DNA of 64,000 bases from Paenibacillus sp. JNUCC32 (GTDB lineage: Bacteria; Bacillota; Bacilli; Paenibacillales; Paenibacillaceae). The notes below the pieces were generated by a model that had not been told where the DNA came from, ran no database searches, and saw nothing but the letters and a program-made list of their open reading frames with translations. The stretch is taken from assembly GCF_014863545.1 (NCBI RefSeq), contig NZ_CP062260.1, positions 4,729,501 through 4,793,500 of the forward strand, given 5' to 3'. Position 1 is the first letter of the stretch. Every line of letters begins with the position of its first letter. The translations under genes were made by a program, and so were the position numbers. Of this stretch, positions 42,738 to 50,510 are shown piece after piece.

Positions 42738-43043
42738 CTACGCCATGGAATCGGCCTTTTTCGGGTTCACCGGTTTAAGCACTTCATCGCAAAGCTCCTT
42801 AAGCCTGATCTGGATTTCCTTGAACTCCTCGATCCCGGCTCCCGTGAGGCTGTACCCCTCACCGTGCGCCGTTAGGAAGTTCTCCTCGGTCAAGCGTTCG
42901 AGTTCATGCTTAACCTCCCGGTCGCCGACCTTATATCCATGACGCTCCAGCTCGGGCTGCATCTCGCTGATCGTAAGGTCCCGCTCATGGGCGTGATAGA
43001 GCATATGAATACCGATAAACAAATTTTGAACGTCTGCGCGCAT
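42738..43043 (-). CDS. Winged-helix-like protein of unknown function
   Basis: A 101-residue protein with an alpha/beta pattern like a winged helix. Helices cover FIGIHMLYHAHERD and MQPELERHGY, a recognition-like helix is DREVKHELERLTEENF, and a short wing is LTAHGEGYSLTGAG. A helical tail follows. It resembles the PadR or MarR fold in outline but no family is certain. GGAGGGAGAG lies upstream of ATG 43043. Monocistronic. Confidence 0.75.
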   Translation of the reverse strand: MRADVQNLFIGIHMLYHAHERDLTISEMQPELERHGYKVGDREVKHELERLTEENFLTAHGEGYSLTGAGIEEFKEIQIRLKELCDEVLKPVNPKKADSMA

Positions 43044-43229
43044 TCGATCTTCTCTCCCTCCACCTGATTGAATTGATACCTGGTCATGTCATACATTACC
43101 CCTGCGACATGGTCAGGAATCAGCCGGATTCGCCGGAGCCTTTCTTCCCATGGCTTGTCCCTTGACGAATATCATATACTTATACTAAGGTGAATGAATC
43201 AACGCAAATGAAGGAAGGGCGGATATCCA

Positions 43230-43715
43230 ATGTTTCAAAACACACCCTATGAAGGCACTAGGAGCGAGCAATACGCCCAGGTCCTGAATCAGTTGAAAGC
43301 ACTTATCCACGACGAGCCGAATGCCATTGCCAACTTGTCCAATGCATCTGCGCTGCTCAATCAGTTCCTGTCCGATACGAATTGGGTCGGCTTCTATCTT
43401 TATGATGGCAAAGAGCTGGTGCTCGGGCCATTCCAAGGACTGCCCGCTTGCATCCGGATTCCGATGAATCGCGGAGTTTGCGGAACCGCTGCGGCTAAAC
43501 AGCAGACACTGCTTGTAGCCGATGTACATGAGTTCCCGGGGCACATTGCCTGCGATGCGGCTTCGAACAGCGAGATTGTGGTGCCCATGATGGTGGATGG
43601 CGCATTATATGGCGTTCTGGATATCGACAGTCCGCTCAAGAACCGTTTCGATCAAGAGGATCAAGCCTTTTTGGAGGAATTCGTCCATATATTGGAAGGC
43701 CAGCTCACATTATAA
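43230..43715 (+). CDS. msrC: Free methionine-(R)-sulfoxide reductase (GAF, YtsP-like)
   Basis: A 161-residue single GAF-domain enzyme that reduces free methionine-R-sulfoxide. The three Cys of the family are present: Cys74 (GLPACIRI), Cys84 (NRGVCGTAA) and Cys108 (HIACDAASNSEIV), which correspond to Cys84, Cys94 and Cys118 of the E. coli enzyme. Length is normal. It adds to the oxidative-repair set in this window (sodA, mutY, bacilliredoxin), though these genes are not linked in one operon. Confidence 0.93.
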   Translation: MFQNTPYEGTRSEQYAQVLNQLKALIHDEPNAIANLSNASALLNQFLSDTNWVGFYLYDGKELVLGPFQGLPACIRIPMNRGVCGTAAAKQQTLLVADVHEFPGHIACDAASNSEIVVPMMVDGALYGVLDIDSPLKNRFDQEDQAFLEEFVHILEGQLTL

Positions 43716-43791
43716 TTCAGGATGATTTGACGTATTCTTCCGTACACTAACCAAGGATTGAAACCACAATTCTTAGGAGGAATACACAACC

Positions 43792-44154
43792 ATGTATCCA
43801 ATGAATAACAACAACTCGCAAATTTCGCAGCAAATTCGTCAGTGCGAGCAAATTCTTCAGCAGCTGACCCAGCAAACGCAGCAGGGCTCGGCTATGTACC
43901 AGCAGCTGATGCAGCAAGAGCAGCAAAATGCGGCCCGACTCGAGGAACTCGCTCAGCGTGAGCGTCAAGCGGCGCAGATGATCCAAACGGCCCTTCAAGG
44001 CCATCAACAGGCGATGCAGCAGTATCAGCAAATCTCCCAGATCGTTAAACAAGTGGAGTATTCCGTACAAGCCCACAACCAAACACAGCATATTCAGCCT
44101 TCATACGGCCAACAAGGTTTTCCTAACACACATCAGGGCCAAGGCTTCCAATAA
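43792..44154 (+). CDS. Gln-rich coiled-coil protein of unknown function
   Basis: A 120-residue protein. About a quarter or more of the residues are Gln, arranged in heptad-like helices between residues 8 and 95. A Gly/Gln/Pro-rich tail (SYGQQGFPNTHQGQGF) follows. There is no signal peptide, only one Cys (residue 18) and no catalytic motif. Preceded by TTAGGAGG and followed by a strong terminator, so it is expressed alone. The composition recalls small spore-associated or coat-like proteins, but that is a guess. Confidence 0.8.
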   Translation: MYPMNNNNSQISQQIRQCEQILQQLTQQTQQGSAMYQQLMQQEQQNAARLEELAQRERQAAQMIQTALQGHQQAMQQYQQISQIVKQVEYSVQAHNQTQHIQPSYGQQGFPNTHQGQGFQ

Positions 44155-44162
44155 GCATGCTA

Positions 44163-44205
44163 AAAGGGGTAACCCGCAGGTTCCTAGAATCTGCGGGTTA
44201 CCCCC
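44163..44205. terminator. Strong terminator
   Basis: GGGGTAACCCGCAG (44166-44179) pairs perfectly with CTGCGGGTTACCCC (44191-44204). It lies between the Gln-rich gene and the convergent lipoprotein gene. Confidence 0.88.
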
Positions 44206-44214
44206 TCTATTGCT

Positions 44215-44820
44215 TTATTCCTTCTCTTCGTTTACGCTGAATTCGATCTCGGCTTGTATCTTATAGCGCTTTGGCTCTTCCCCGTTCGAACCGCTCTGAC
44301 TCGCGCCCTGCGACATGGAATCAATCACGAAATCCGCGGATCCGTAGACGACGTAGCGCCCGCCCGGAAAACCATCCTTCAGCGAGCGGATGAAATCTTT
44401 GAATGTCTTGTCGTCCCTGCTGTCGTATCCACCGCCGATTTTGTAATATTCGCGCAGCGGCTCGCCCTTTTTCAGCTTGGTTGTAATATAGGGCTCGTTC
44501 ATGGCATAACTGATGTTGTAGTCTCTTGTGAGCTCTTTCATCGGGAAATAAAAAGCGGAGGCCGCATGGCCGATCGTAATCTCATCCTCTTCGCCGATAT
44601 ACTCCAGCTCCCCGTATACTTGAACTTGATCTCCCTGTTCATACTCTTCTTTCTCGCTAACGAGTCGATACACGAAGTCCCCGTCGGTAATTTCCGCCTG
44701 ATTTCCCCTGGCAGCTTTATTCAATGAAGGTCCAGTCGGATCTGCCCCCTGCATCTCCTGCTTCGCGCAGCCCGTTAACATCAACATCAAGATAAACCCC
44801 ATATAAAGGTATCTTCTCAT
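44215..44820 (-). CDS. Lipoprotein of unknown function
   Basis: A 201-residue lipoprotein with lipobox MLTGC, the lipidated Cys being residue 18, followed by a polar tether. The mature domain is beta-rich and contains VQVYGELEYIGEEDEITIGHAASAFYFP-like strands, as in small Ig-like BsuPI/DUF4352-type domains. No enzyme motif. The Ser/Gly-rich insert SQGASQSGSNGEEP lies near the C-terminus. Monocistronic. Function not known. Confidence 0.8.
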   Translation of the reverse strand: MRRYLYMGFILMLMLTGCAKQEMQGADPTGPSLNKAARGNQAEITDGDFVYRLVSEKEEYEQGDQVQVYGELEYIGEEDEITIGHAASAFYFPMKELTRDYNISYAMNEPYITTKLKKGEPLREYYKIGGGYDSRDDKTFKDFIRSLKDGFPGGRYVVYGSADFVIDSMSQGASQSGSNGEEPKRYKIQAEIEFSVNEEKE

Positions 44821-44882
44821 CTTTTTTGTTCACCTCAACCTCCAGACGGATGGATTGGGAGCAATGTTGCATAGAAATGCAA

Positions 44883-44934
44883 AAAAGCCGCATCCAAAAC
44901 TCCTCAGATTTGCGAAGTTTTGGATGCGGCTTTT
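44883..44934. terminator. Strong terminator after ywbE
   Basis: A perfect 18-bp stem, AAAAGCCGCATCCAAAAC with GTTTTGGATGCGGCTTTT, lies 52 bases past the ywbE stop. Confidence 0.9.
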
Positions 44935-44985
44935 GGTTTGCTATATCCCGCAGCCTATGGCCGCAGTCTCGGACTGCATCGAATG

Positions 44986-45183
44986 TTATGTCTCGTAAAT
45001 GTTCTTTACCCGTCCCACTTGGCCGTCCTGAAGACGTACTTTAATGCCGTGCGGATGGTTGGGCGAATTGGTCAAAATATCTTTGACCACGCCGCGGGTT
45101 AATTTGCCCGTTCTCTGGTCCTGCTTCAGTACGATATCAACCTCAAGCCCCGGTTTGATATTGGAACGCTGTCCACCGTTCAT
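44986..45183 (-). CDS. ywbE: YwbE family protein (DUF2196)
   Basis: A 65-residue protein. The core LEVDIVLKQDQRTGKLTRG and NSPNHPHGIKVRLQDGQVGRV is the DUF2196 signature; it has an S1/SH3-like beta-barrel look. Function unknown. ATG 45183 is chosen over an upstream ATG 45186 and a longer frame from 45210 because CAGGAGG lies seven bases before it. Confidence 0.92.
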   Translation of the reverse strand: MNGGQRSNIKPGLEVDIVLKQDQRTGKLTRGVVKDILTNSPNHPHGIKVRLQDGQVGRVKNIYET

Positions 45184-45276
45184 CATCGTCCCTCCTGTTC
45201 CTATCTTCATGCTGTTGTCCCGTTCCTACTGTCCACCTTACTGAAATCGAGAGCGAAATGCAAATCGCATAACACA

Positions 45277-45325
45277 AAGGACTGCCCGTCAAAGATCGTT
45301 CAGATCTCCCAACCGGACAGTCCTT
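45277..45325. terminator. Probable terminator of the NlpC/P60 gene
   Basis: AAGGACTG (45277-45284) pairs with CAGTCCTT (45318-45325), with extra pairing inside. The T-run is better on the plus strand, but the only gene ending here is on the minus strand, 48 bases away. Confidence 0.6.
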
Positions 45326-45372
45326 CTGTTTTTATTCTAACCATGGATGAATCTTATCCATGGAACGATGTT

Positions 45373-46179
45373 TTATAGTACGCTTCCGCCGTGCATGAAG
45401 CGGTGTTTCCAAGAATCGCCGAAGTTACCTACGAGGACGCCGCCCGATTGTTTCGAGTACGTATGCAGCAGCTTGTTGTCTCCCAGATAGATCGCTACGT
45501 GCGTAATCCGCTGTTTGGACTTGTCCAATCCGGCATAAGCGGATGCCGATGAACCTCGGTAACTCATGAAGAATACCAGATCCCCGCGCTTTAATTGATT
45601 GACGTTGTATACAGCCGTTCCTTTATCTTTGACGTACTGCCCTTGCTTCCGGGAATCGCTTGGCAGCGTAATGTTAGCACCGTCCATGAATGCGCGGCGG
45701 ACAAATGCCGAGCAGTCAAAGGTGCTCGTTGAATTGCGGTTAGAACCGAATTCGTACGGCGTGCCCAGATACTTCATGCCTGCACTGATTACTTTTTCAA
45801 CGCTTGCGCTCGCAGAAGGCGCCGTGCTTCCCGAATTGCCGGAAGTGTTAGAAGATCCGCTGCTTTGGTTAATATATTTAGACGAAGCATATCCTTGCTT
45901 GCCGTCCGAAGTCTTGATCTTATACCAGCTTGAGCTCTTGCCCAGAATTTGAACGCGCTCACCCTTATGCACGCGGTCAACGACTTTACCCGAAGTCGAA
46001 GGCTTATTGCGCATGTACACATTCGAGCTTGCTACACCTTTGGTTACAGACTGCACGCTGGCAGCAGACACTTCATTCACAGACCCATATCCGTAAGAAC
46101 CAAGAACCGCTGCTGATAACAGCGCTCCGGCCATCAATTGTTTAAATCTTTTTTTCGAGAAAATAACGATCTCCCCCAT
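45373..46179 (-). CDS. Secreted SH3 + NlpC/P60 cell-wall hydrolase
   Basis: A secreted D,L-endopeptidase type peptidoglycan hydrolase. A Lys-rich start and hydrophobic signal peptide are followed by a bacterial SH3 domain (SNVYMRNKPSTSGKVVDRVHKGERV and GKQGYASSKYIN). A Ser/Gly-rich linker follows, then the C40 peptidase with catalytic Cys in STFDCSAFVRR, His in ITHVAIYLG, and a final polar residue near LLHTY. ATG 46179 is the first start after the predicted transcription start; the frame extends to 46227 but would begin upstream of the transcript. A weak ATT at 46164 after GGGGGAG is a further option. A palindrome lies in the leader. Confidence 0.92.
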   Translation of the reverse strand: MGEIVIFSKKRFKQLMAGALLSAAVLGSYGYGSVNEVSAASVQSVTKGVASSNVYMRNKPSTSGKVVDRVHKGERVQILGKSSSWYKIKTSDGKQGYASSKYINQSSGSSNTSGNSGSTAPSASASVEKVISAGMKYLGTPYEFGSNRNSTSTFDCSAFVRRAFMDGANITLPSDSRKQGQYVKDKGTAVYNVNQLKRGDLVFFMSYRGSSASAYAGLDKSKQRITHVAIYLGDNKLLHTYSKQSGGVLVGNFGDSWKHRFMHGGSVL

Positions 46180-46198
46180 CTCGTTTGATTGTGGAATG

Positions 46199-46217
46199 AC
46201 GAAAATGTCATTTTCGT
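46199..46217. promoter_or_regulatory. 19-bp perfect palindrome in the NlpC/P60 leader
   Basis: ACGAAAATG and CATTTTCGT flank a single base. It lies immediately downstream of the -10 box (46230-46235) and 20 bases upstream of ATG 46179, the place of a blocking operator or an early RNA hairpin. Confidence 0.6.
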
Positions 46218-46229
46218 GATCCCGCAATC

Positions 46230-46235
46230 ATTATA
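46230..46235 (-). promoter_or_regulatory. -10 box of the NlpC/P60 gene
   Basis: TATAAT on the minus strand in GTCTATAATGA. No good -35 box lies 17 bases upstream. Transcription would begin near 46223. Confidence 0.5.
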
Positions 46236-46375
46236 GACAGGCTGTGTCTCGGGACGCATGCTACCATCCTCACAAAAACACATGCCAACTATTGGTAAAG
46301 AGGAGGACTTTAGTCTCTTATTATACTTGAATTTAGTATAAATAGATTATTATAGAAAAAAAACATACCAAAATA
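46236..46375. other. Non-coding AT-rich interval with an inverted repeat
   Basis: Upstream region of the NlpC/P60 gene. TTATACT (46321-46327) and AGTATAA (46335-46341) form a perfect inverted repeat with a seven-base spacer. An A-tract lies near 46355-46363. No gene seen. A c-di-AMP riboswitch, common before such hydrolases, was looked for and not recognised. Confidence 0.45.
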
Positions 46376-46420
46376 ACCCAATCGGTCCGGCCTAAAGAAG
46401 TCCGGATTTCTTTGTTGGGT
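46376..46420 (-). terminator. Possible terminator region after the pirin gene
   Basis: ACCCAA (46376-46381) pairs with TTGGGT (46415-46420), enclosing TCCGG/CCGGA and AAAGAA/TTCTTT pairings. On the minus strand TATTTTGG follows. It lies about 180 bases past the pirin stop with no gene between. Confidence 0.45.
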
Positions 46421-46596
46421 CTTTCTGCTTACCATATATATGTATTTTTCCTTGCAATTGCTGCATGAAAGATGACCTTTGGTTCCCTGCCACGCTTTTT
46501 AAAAAAAGCCTGTACAGACGGATACCCCATCTGACAGACTCTAGTTTATCGTACCTTCTAAATTTCATTCCACTACAATATTGTAAACTTTTGACC

Positions 46597-47361
46597 CTAT
46601 GGCCGCTTGGAATAGAGCGGATATCCAGGGTTTTCCGGTACGTCAATCAGGATGACCCTGACATTCTCTTGCGCCTTAAGGCTTATCGTCTCACCGAGCA
46701 CCGTATCGATTACCATAAAGTCCCGATGTTGAAACAGGAGGCTATCCTCTTCCGTGCTAAAGCTGCCGGCTCCCCTTACGGCAAGCGCAGCCGCACGCCT
46801 GCCGGTTTTCAGTTCATATCGTGCTTCGTGCCCGGCCAGAATTTGAATATCCAGCATCCTCACGTCCACGGACAGATCGGTTGGCGCGGAACCGCCGATC
46901 ATCGTTTTGACCAATCCCCCCTGGATACGGGTTACCGGATAGGAGTCCGGACGATACTGACGACAGGCAGGGTTTTGCTTCAATGAATCGCGAAGATACG
47001 GCTCAAACCAAATTTGGAATCCTTCTGCATCCGGCCCGGTCAGAAGTTCCTCATGCGTAAGTCCGGAACCGGCCCTCATCAATTGCAGGCCTCCTGGCCC
47101 TATTATGCTGTGCGTACCATGCGAATCCTCATGGTCGCACTTTCCCTGAATCATATAAGTCACGATTTCAAAACCCTGATGGGGATGAGACGCAATATAG
47201 CCTTCGACGGGCGAACGAAACCAGGACCAATAGAAAAGCGGCCCTACCCGGGTCACGGCTGACCCTTCTCCGGAGAAACCGATCGGCTTCAACTCCGTTA
47301 TCCTTCCTCCATCGAGTGAGCCCTTGCCCTGATTCTCGGGTGGATATACATTTCCTATCAT
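46597..47361 (-). CDS. Pirin family protein
   Basis: A 254-residue bicupin of the pirin/YhhW group. The metal-binding segment is SHPHQGFEIVTYMIQGKCDHEDSHG followed by RAGSGLTHEE, giving the usual three His and one Glu. Some members act as quercetin 2,3-dioxygenases; others have unknown roles. ATG 47361 is chosen because AGGAGG lies ten bases upstream; the longer frame from 47385 starts before the ribosome-binding site. Monocistronic. Confidence 0.9.
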   Translation of the reverse strand: MIGNVYPPENQGKGSLDGGRITELKPIGFSGEGSAVTRVGPLFYWSWFRSPVEGYIASHPHQGFEIVTYMIQGKCDHEDSHGTHSIIGPGGLQLMRAGSGLTHEELLTGPDAEGFQIWFEPYLRDSLKQNPACRQYRPDSYPVTRIQGGLVKTMIGGSAPTDLSVDVRMLDIQILAGHEARYELKTGRRAAALAVRGAGSFSTEEDSLLFQHRDFMVIDTVLGETISLKAQENVRVILIDVPENPGYPLYSKRP

Positions 47362-47510
47362 GTCCAGTCTCCTCCTTTCACCCATCCATGATGGATCTTG
47401 AACAGGTGCTGCATTGATTATCTTGGCTTTAAGATAGTATCAACGATAACCGAACAGATATCAACATCCTTTAATTCCCTGATTTGAGAATGCATATTTG
47501 CGAATCATTT

Positions 47511-47564
47511 TTCAGTTTATTTTCAGTTCGCGTTCAGATTTCATTCAGCTACGGCACGTATGAT
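47511..47564 (+). promoter_or_regulatory. Four 11-bp-spaced TTCAG repeats and -10 box (response-regulator site)
   Basis: TTCAG occurs at 47511, 47522, 47533 and 47544, exactly 11 bases apart, in the contexts TTTTCAG, TTTTCAG, CGTTCAG and CATTCAG. A -10 box TATGAT lies at 47559-47564, so the last two repeats cover the -35 position. Tandem direct repeats with a helical-turn period are the usual binding pattern of OmpR-family dimers, so the downstream regulator probably binds here. Confidence 0.75.
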
Positions 47565-47600
47565 AAAGTTGAAGGAATGAAAGAAGAGGAGTTTTGTGTC

Positions 47601-48287
47601 ATGGGATCCATGCATCGTATTCGCGTTTTGCTTGTGGATGACGAGCCGCACATACTGCAATTTCTGGAGCTTGGTCTCCAAAATGAAGGGTTTGAGGTGC
47701 GCACGGCCTCCGATGGGGAATGTGCGTTAAGGGAAGCAGCCAGCTTCGAGCCGCATGTCATCGTTCTGGATGTGATGATGCCGGGAATGGACGGTCTTGC
47801 GGTGTGCAGACGCTTGAAGGAGGAAGGCAGGGATGTTGCGGTCATTATGCTTACCGCGAAGGATGAGATCGATGACCGTGTAACGGGCCTTATGACCGGA
47901 GCGGACGACTACATGGCCAAACCCTTCAGTTTCGAAGAGCTGCTGGCCCGCATTCAAGCTCGGCTCCGCAATCAGTTCCCGAGCCTGCTGGGCGAAATCC
48001 GGCTCGGGCCATTCACCATCGATGACCGCAAGAAAGAAATTTCATACCTGGGGGAAGCCTTGGAGCTTTCCCCTACGGAATATAAATTGCTCAAACTGCT
48101 TGTGACCAAACACGGCAGCGTTCTGAGCAAATCGAACATATTGAATATTGTGTGGGATTATGATTTTGGGGGAGAGGATAACATCGTGGAGGTCTATATC
48201 CGATCCCTGCGAGAGAAGCTCGGAGACAAGGAGCATCGGGTCATTCGCACGCTTCGCGGAGCCGGCTACCGGGTGGATTTGCCATGA
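47601..48287 (+). CDS. OmpR-family response regulator
   Basis: A 228-residue regulator. The receiver has DDE at 13-15 and phospho-acceptor Asp57 in VLDVMMPGMDG. The C-terminal winged helix has LELSPTEYKLLKLLVTKHG and VEVYIRSLREKLGD...IRTLRGAGYRV. ATG 47601 is preceded by AAGAGGAG; the frame extends to 47484 through the repeat promoter and cannot be coding there. The stop overlaps the kinase start as ATGA. Probably autoregulated by the upstream TTCAG repeats. Confidence 0.94.
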   Translation: MGSMHRIRVLLVDDEPHILQFLELGLQNEGFEVRTASDGECALREAASFEPHVIVLDVMMPGMDGLAVCRRLKEEGRDVAVIMLTAKDEIDDRVTGLMTGADDYMAKPFSFEELLARIQARLRNQFPSLLGEIRLGPFTIDDRKKEISYLGEALELSPTEYKLLKLLVTKHGSVLSKSNILNIVWDYDFGGEDNIVEVYIRSLREKLGDKEHRVIRTLRGAGYRVDLP

Positions 48288-49777
48288 GTTTCCGAAACCG
48301 CATACGCGCATCTCGGCCAACGTCTCTGCGCACGCAGCTCCTGTCGCGTTCCCTTCTCGTCTTGGCGCTTCTGCTCGTGCTGATCGGGGCGCTGCAATAT
48401 GTATTGATGAAAAACGCCCTGTTCCGCAATCAGGCCGAGGCGCTTTCGCTTCAGGTCCGCTCTATCCCCGTGGAGATGTGGGAGCCTGATCGCGTGCAAC
48501 ATAACCGGCCTTCTGTTCCGAATAACGACGCCCATGCGGGCATGCCCCGCCAGGAGAATAGACCTTTGCTCTTTCTGCCGAATATGTCGCTTGCCAAGAT
48601 CGCAACGAACGGAAGCTACACCGACCTGGCCAGTGACAACGGTCTGTCCGCTCCGCAGCTGGCAGCAGAGGCTTATACCTCGATTCTGGAGCAATTCAAA
48701 GAGCGTATGCCCGTTCCGTACGAAGTGACTGACGATGCCCAAGGCACCGAGCAGATCGTTGTCTTTCGCCCTTACGGCAGCCCTAACAGCCCTTCCGGTA
48801 TACTGCAGCTTGGAATGGATACGCAGCCGCTCCATGCCGTTCTGCTGCGGCAGCTGCTGATATTTGCCGTGCTGGCTTTGCTTGCCATGGCTGGCGGGAT
48901 CGCATTGTACCTGCCATTGCTGCGCAGGACGCTTAACCCGCTGAGCCGAATGGTCGAAACAGTGGAACGAACGGATGCCGGAAACTTGGCGGAGCGATTT
49001 CCGGCCATGCAGGGTCAGCAGGAGATTGACCGTTTGGCCCAATCGTTTAACGGCATGCTGAAAAGGCTTGAGGGAGCGTTTGAAGCGGAACGCGAGGCGA
49101 AAGAGCAGATGCGGAGGTTTATTGCCGATGCTTCCCATGAGCTGCGCACGCCGCTTACTTCGATTCACGGCTTTCTGGAGGTGCTCGGCCGCGGCGCCGC
49201 CGACAACAAGGAGCAGCTCCATGCAGCACTGTCCAGCATGCACGGCGAATCGAAGCGCATGAAGAAATTGGTCGAGGATTTGCTTCTGTTGGCCAAACTT
49301 GACCGTAAGCCGGAGCTTCATCTGCAGGATACCCGGCTGGATCGGCTGCTGCTTGAGATGGAGCCTCATCTCAGGATGCTCGCTCAAGGCAGAAACGTAA
49401 CGATTCAAGCGGCAGCCGTGCTGTGCCGGTGTGACTCCGACAAGATCAAGCAGGTCATCTACAACCTGTTTCATAATGCGGTACAGCATACTGATTCCGA
49501 CACAGGGCGGATTACCGTTGCGGTGGATAAAACCAAGGACCATGCCGTACTGCTGGTCAGCGACAATGGAGCCGGGATTTCGAAGGAGCATCTGCCCCAT
49601 CTGTTCGAGCGGTTCTACCGCATCGATGAATCCCGGACCCGGCAGCACGGCGGTGCAGGTCTTGGACTGTCCATCACCCAGTCCATCATGAACGCGCATG
49701 GCGGCCAAATGAGCGTGGACAGCACGGTTAACCAAGGAACGGTTTTTCGTGCAGAGTGGCCGGGCATCATTCCTTAG
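48284..49777 (+). CDS. Sensor histidine kinase, HAMP type
   Basis: The 497-residue kinase has helix 1 at about 19-42, an extracellular domain at 43-185, helix 2 at about 187-212, HAMP, then HisKA with His285 in ADASHELRTPLTSI. HATPase boxes are NLFHNAVQHT, DNGAGIS and HGGAGLGLSI. This is the standard EnvZ-like class. It is translationally coupled to the regulator gene. The signal is unknown. Its 3' end overlaps the convergent nitroreductase gene by 11 bases. Confidence 0.94.
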   Translation: MSFRNRIRASRPTSLRTQLLSRSLLVLALLLVLIGALQYVLMKNALFRNQAEALSLQVRSIPVEMWEPDRVQHNRPSVPNNDAHAGMPRQENRPLLFLPNMSLAKIATNGSYTDLASDNGLSAPQLAAEAYTSILEQFKERMPVPYEVTDDAQGTEQIVVFRPYGSPNSPSGILQLGMDTQPLHAVLLRQLLIFAVLALLAMAGGIALYLPLLRRTLNPLSRMVETVERTDAGNLAERFPAMQGQQEIDRLAQSFNGMLKRLEGAFEAEREAKEQMRRFIADASHELRTPLTSIHGFLEVLGRGAADNKEQLHAALSSMHGESKRMKKLVEDLLLLAKLDRKPELHLQDTRLDRLLLEMEPHLRMLAQGRNVTIQAAAVLCRCDSDKIKQVIYNLFHNAVQHTDSDTGRITVAVDKTKDHAVLLVSDNGAGISKEHLPHLFERFYRIDESRTRQHGGAGLGLSITQSIMNAHGGQMSVDSTVNQGTVFRAEWPGIIP

Positions 49778-50399
49778 CCTGAAATACTCCTTCATGCACC
49801 AGTTCATTCAAGGATCGTCGGTCCGTAGGGACCTCCCGTTCCTGCAGCGTCTCCGGCAGCGCCGATTTATCCCCGTGGTATCCAAGCGTTATGACCGCAT
49901 GCAGATCATATTCTTCCGGAATATGCAGGGCTTCGCGGGCAAGCTCATGGTCGAAGCCGCCAATCGCGCGGGTATTCAGCCCAAGCAAAGCAGCCTGCGA
50001 AGCGATTGTTCCCCAAGCAGCCCCCGCATCAAACGCGTGGCTGCCGCTCGGTTCCCCATTGGCATTCAGCGTGTAGGAAACGAGGAGGACAAGCGCCGGC
50101 GCACGATCGCTCCACACGCGGTTTCCGGGACGGATAAAAGACCGGAATCGCTCCCGCTCCTCCTCTGTTCGGGCAACGATAAACCGCCACGGCTGCCCGT
50201 TGCCCGAGGAGGGTGCCCACCGGGCCGCCTCCAAGACAGTATACAGCACATCCGCTTCGACCGGACGGGAGTCAAAGGCCCTCGAAGACCATCGATTCAC
50301 AAAGTGGGCATGCACCGGATATTCGGGACGGCGCGTTTGTTCCGCCACCGTCTTCTTCGACAGGGCTGATACGATTACGGTTGGATCAGGTCTGGTCAT
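49767..50399 (-). CDS. Nitroreductase family protein
   Basis: A 210-residue FMN-dependent oxidoreductase. Family marks are NRWSSRAFDSRPV at the N-terminus, EAARWAPSSGNGQPWRF for FMN binding, and GAAWGTIASQAALLGLNTRAIGGFD in the core helix. Substrates of these enzymes include nitroaromatics, quinones and flavins; the natural one here is not known. Upstream lies the 12-bp minisatellite, then the SsuA-type gene on the same strand, so it may be the distal gene of that transcript. Confidence 0.9.
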   Translation of the reverse strand: MTRPDPTVIVSALSKKTVAEQTRRPEYPVHAHFVNRWSSRAFDSRPVEADVLYTVLEAARWAPSSGNGQPWRFIVARTEEERERFRSFIRPGNRVWSDRAPALVLLVSYTLNANGEPSGSHAFDAGAAWGTIASQAALLGLNTRAIGGFDHELAREALHIPEEYDLHAVITLGYHGDKSALPETLQEREVPTDRRSLNELVHEGVFQAKE

Positions 50400-50438
50400 A
50401 CGATCATCTCTCCTTACCCTTTGCGGGTTATTGTAATA

Positions 50439-50510
50439 CGGCTTGGTCTAAGGCTTGGTTTAAGGCTTGGTCTAAGGCTTGGTTTAAGGCTTGGTTTAAG
50501 GCTTGATCAG
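50439..50510. repeat. Six-copy 12-bp tandem repeat (minisatellite)
   Basis: The unit AGGCTTGGTTTA or AGGCTTGGTCTA is repeated in register from 50439 to 50510. There are six copies; the first has C at position 1 and the last is diverged. It covers the stop codon of the SsuA-type gene. In the reading frame of that gene each unit supplies a stop codon (TAA or TAG), so five stops follow one another. Confidence 0.9.

Noticed and set aside
46180..46596. Possible c-di-AMP (ydaO) riboswitch before the NlpC/P60 gene.
   Set aside because: No matching core was seen, and the predicted transcript starts only about 45 bases before the start codon.
46392..46646. An 84-codon minus-strand frame between the NlpC/P60 and pirin genes.
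   Set aside because: It overlaps the pirin 3' end, covers a terminator-like structure and has no motif.
48266..49807. A 513-codon open frame antisense to the HAMP-type histidine kinase gene.
   Set aside because: It is the mirror of a real gene. It has no ribosome-binding site or recognisable domain and an odd His/Gln/Arg-rich composition.
50439..50510. Short regular repeats considered as a CRISPR array.
   Set aside because: The repeats are directly abutting 12-bp units with no spacers and no cas genes nearby; this is a minisatellite.
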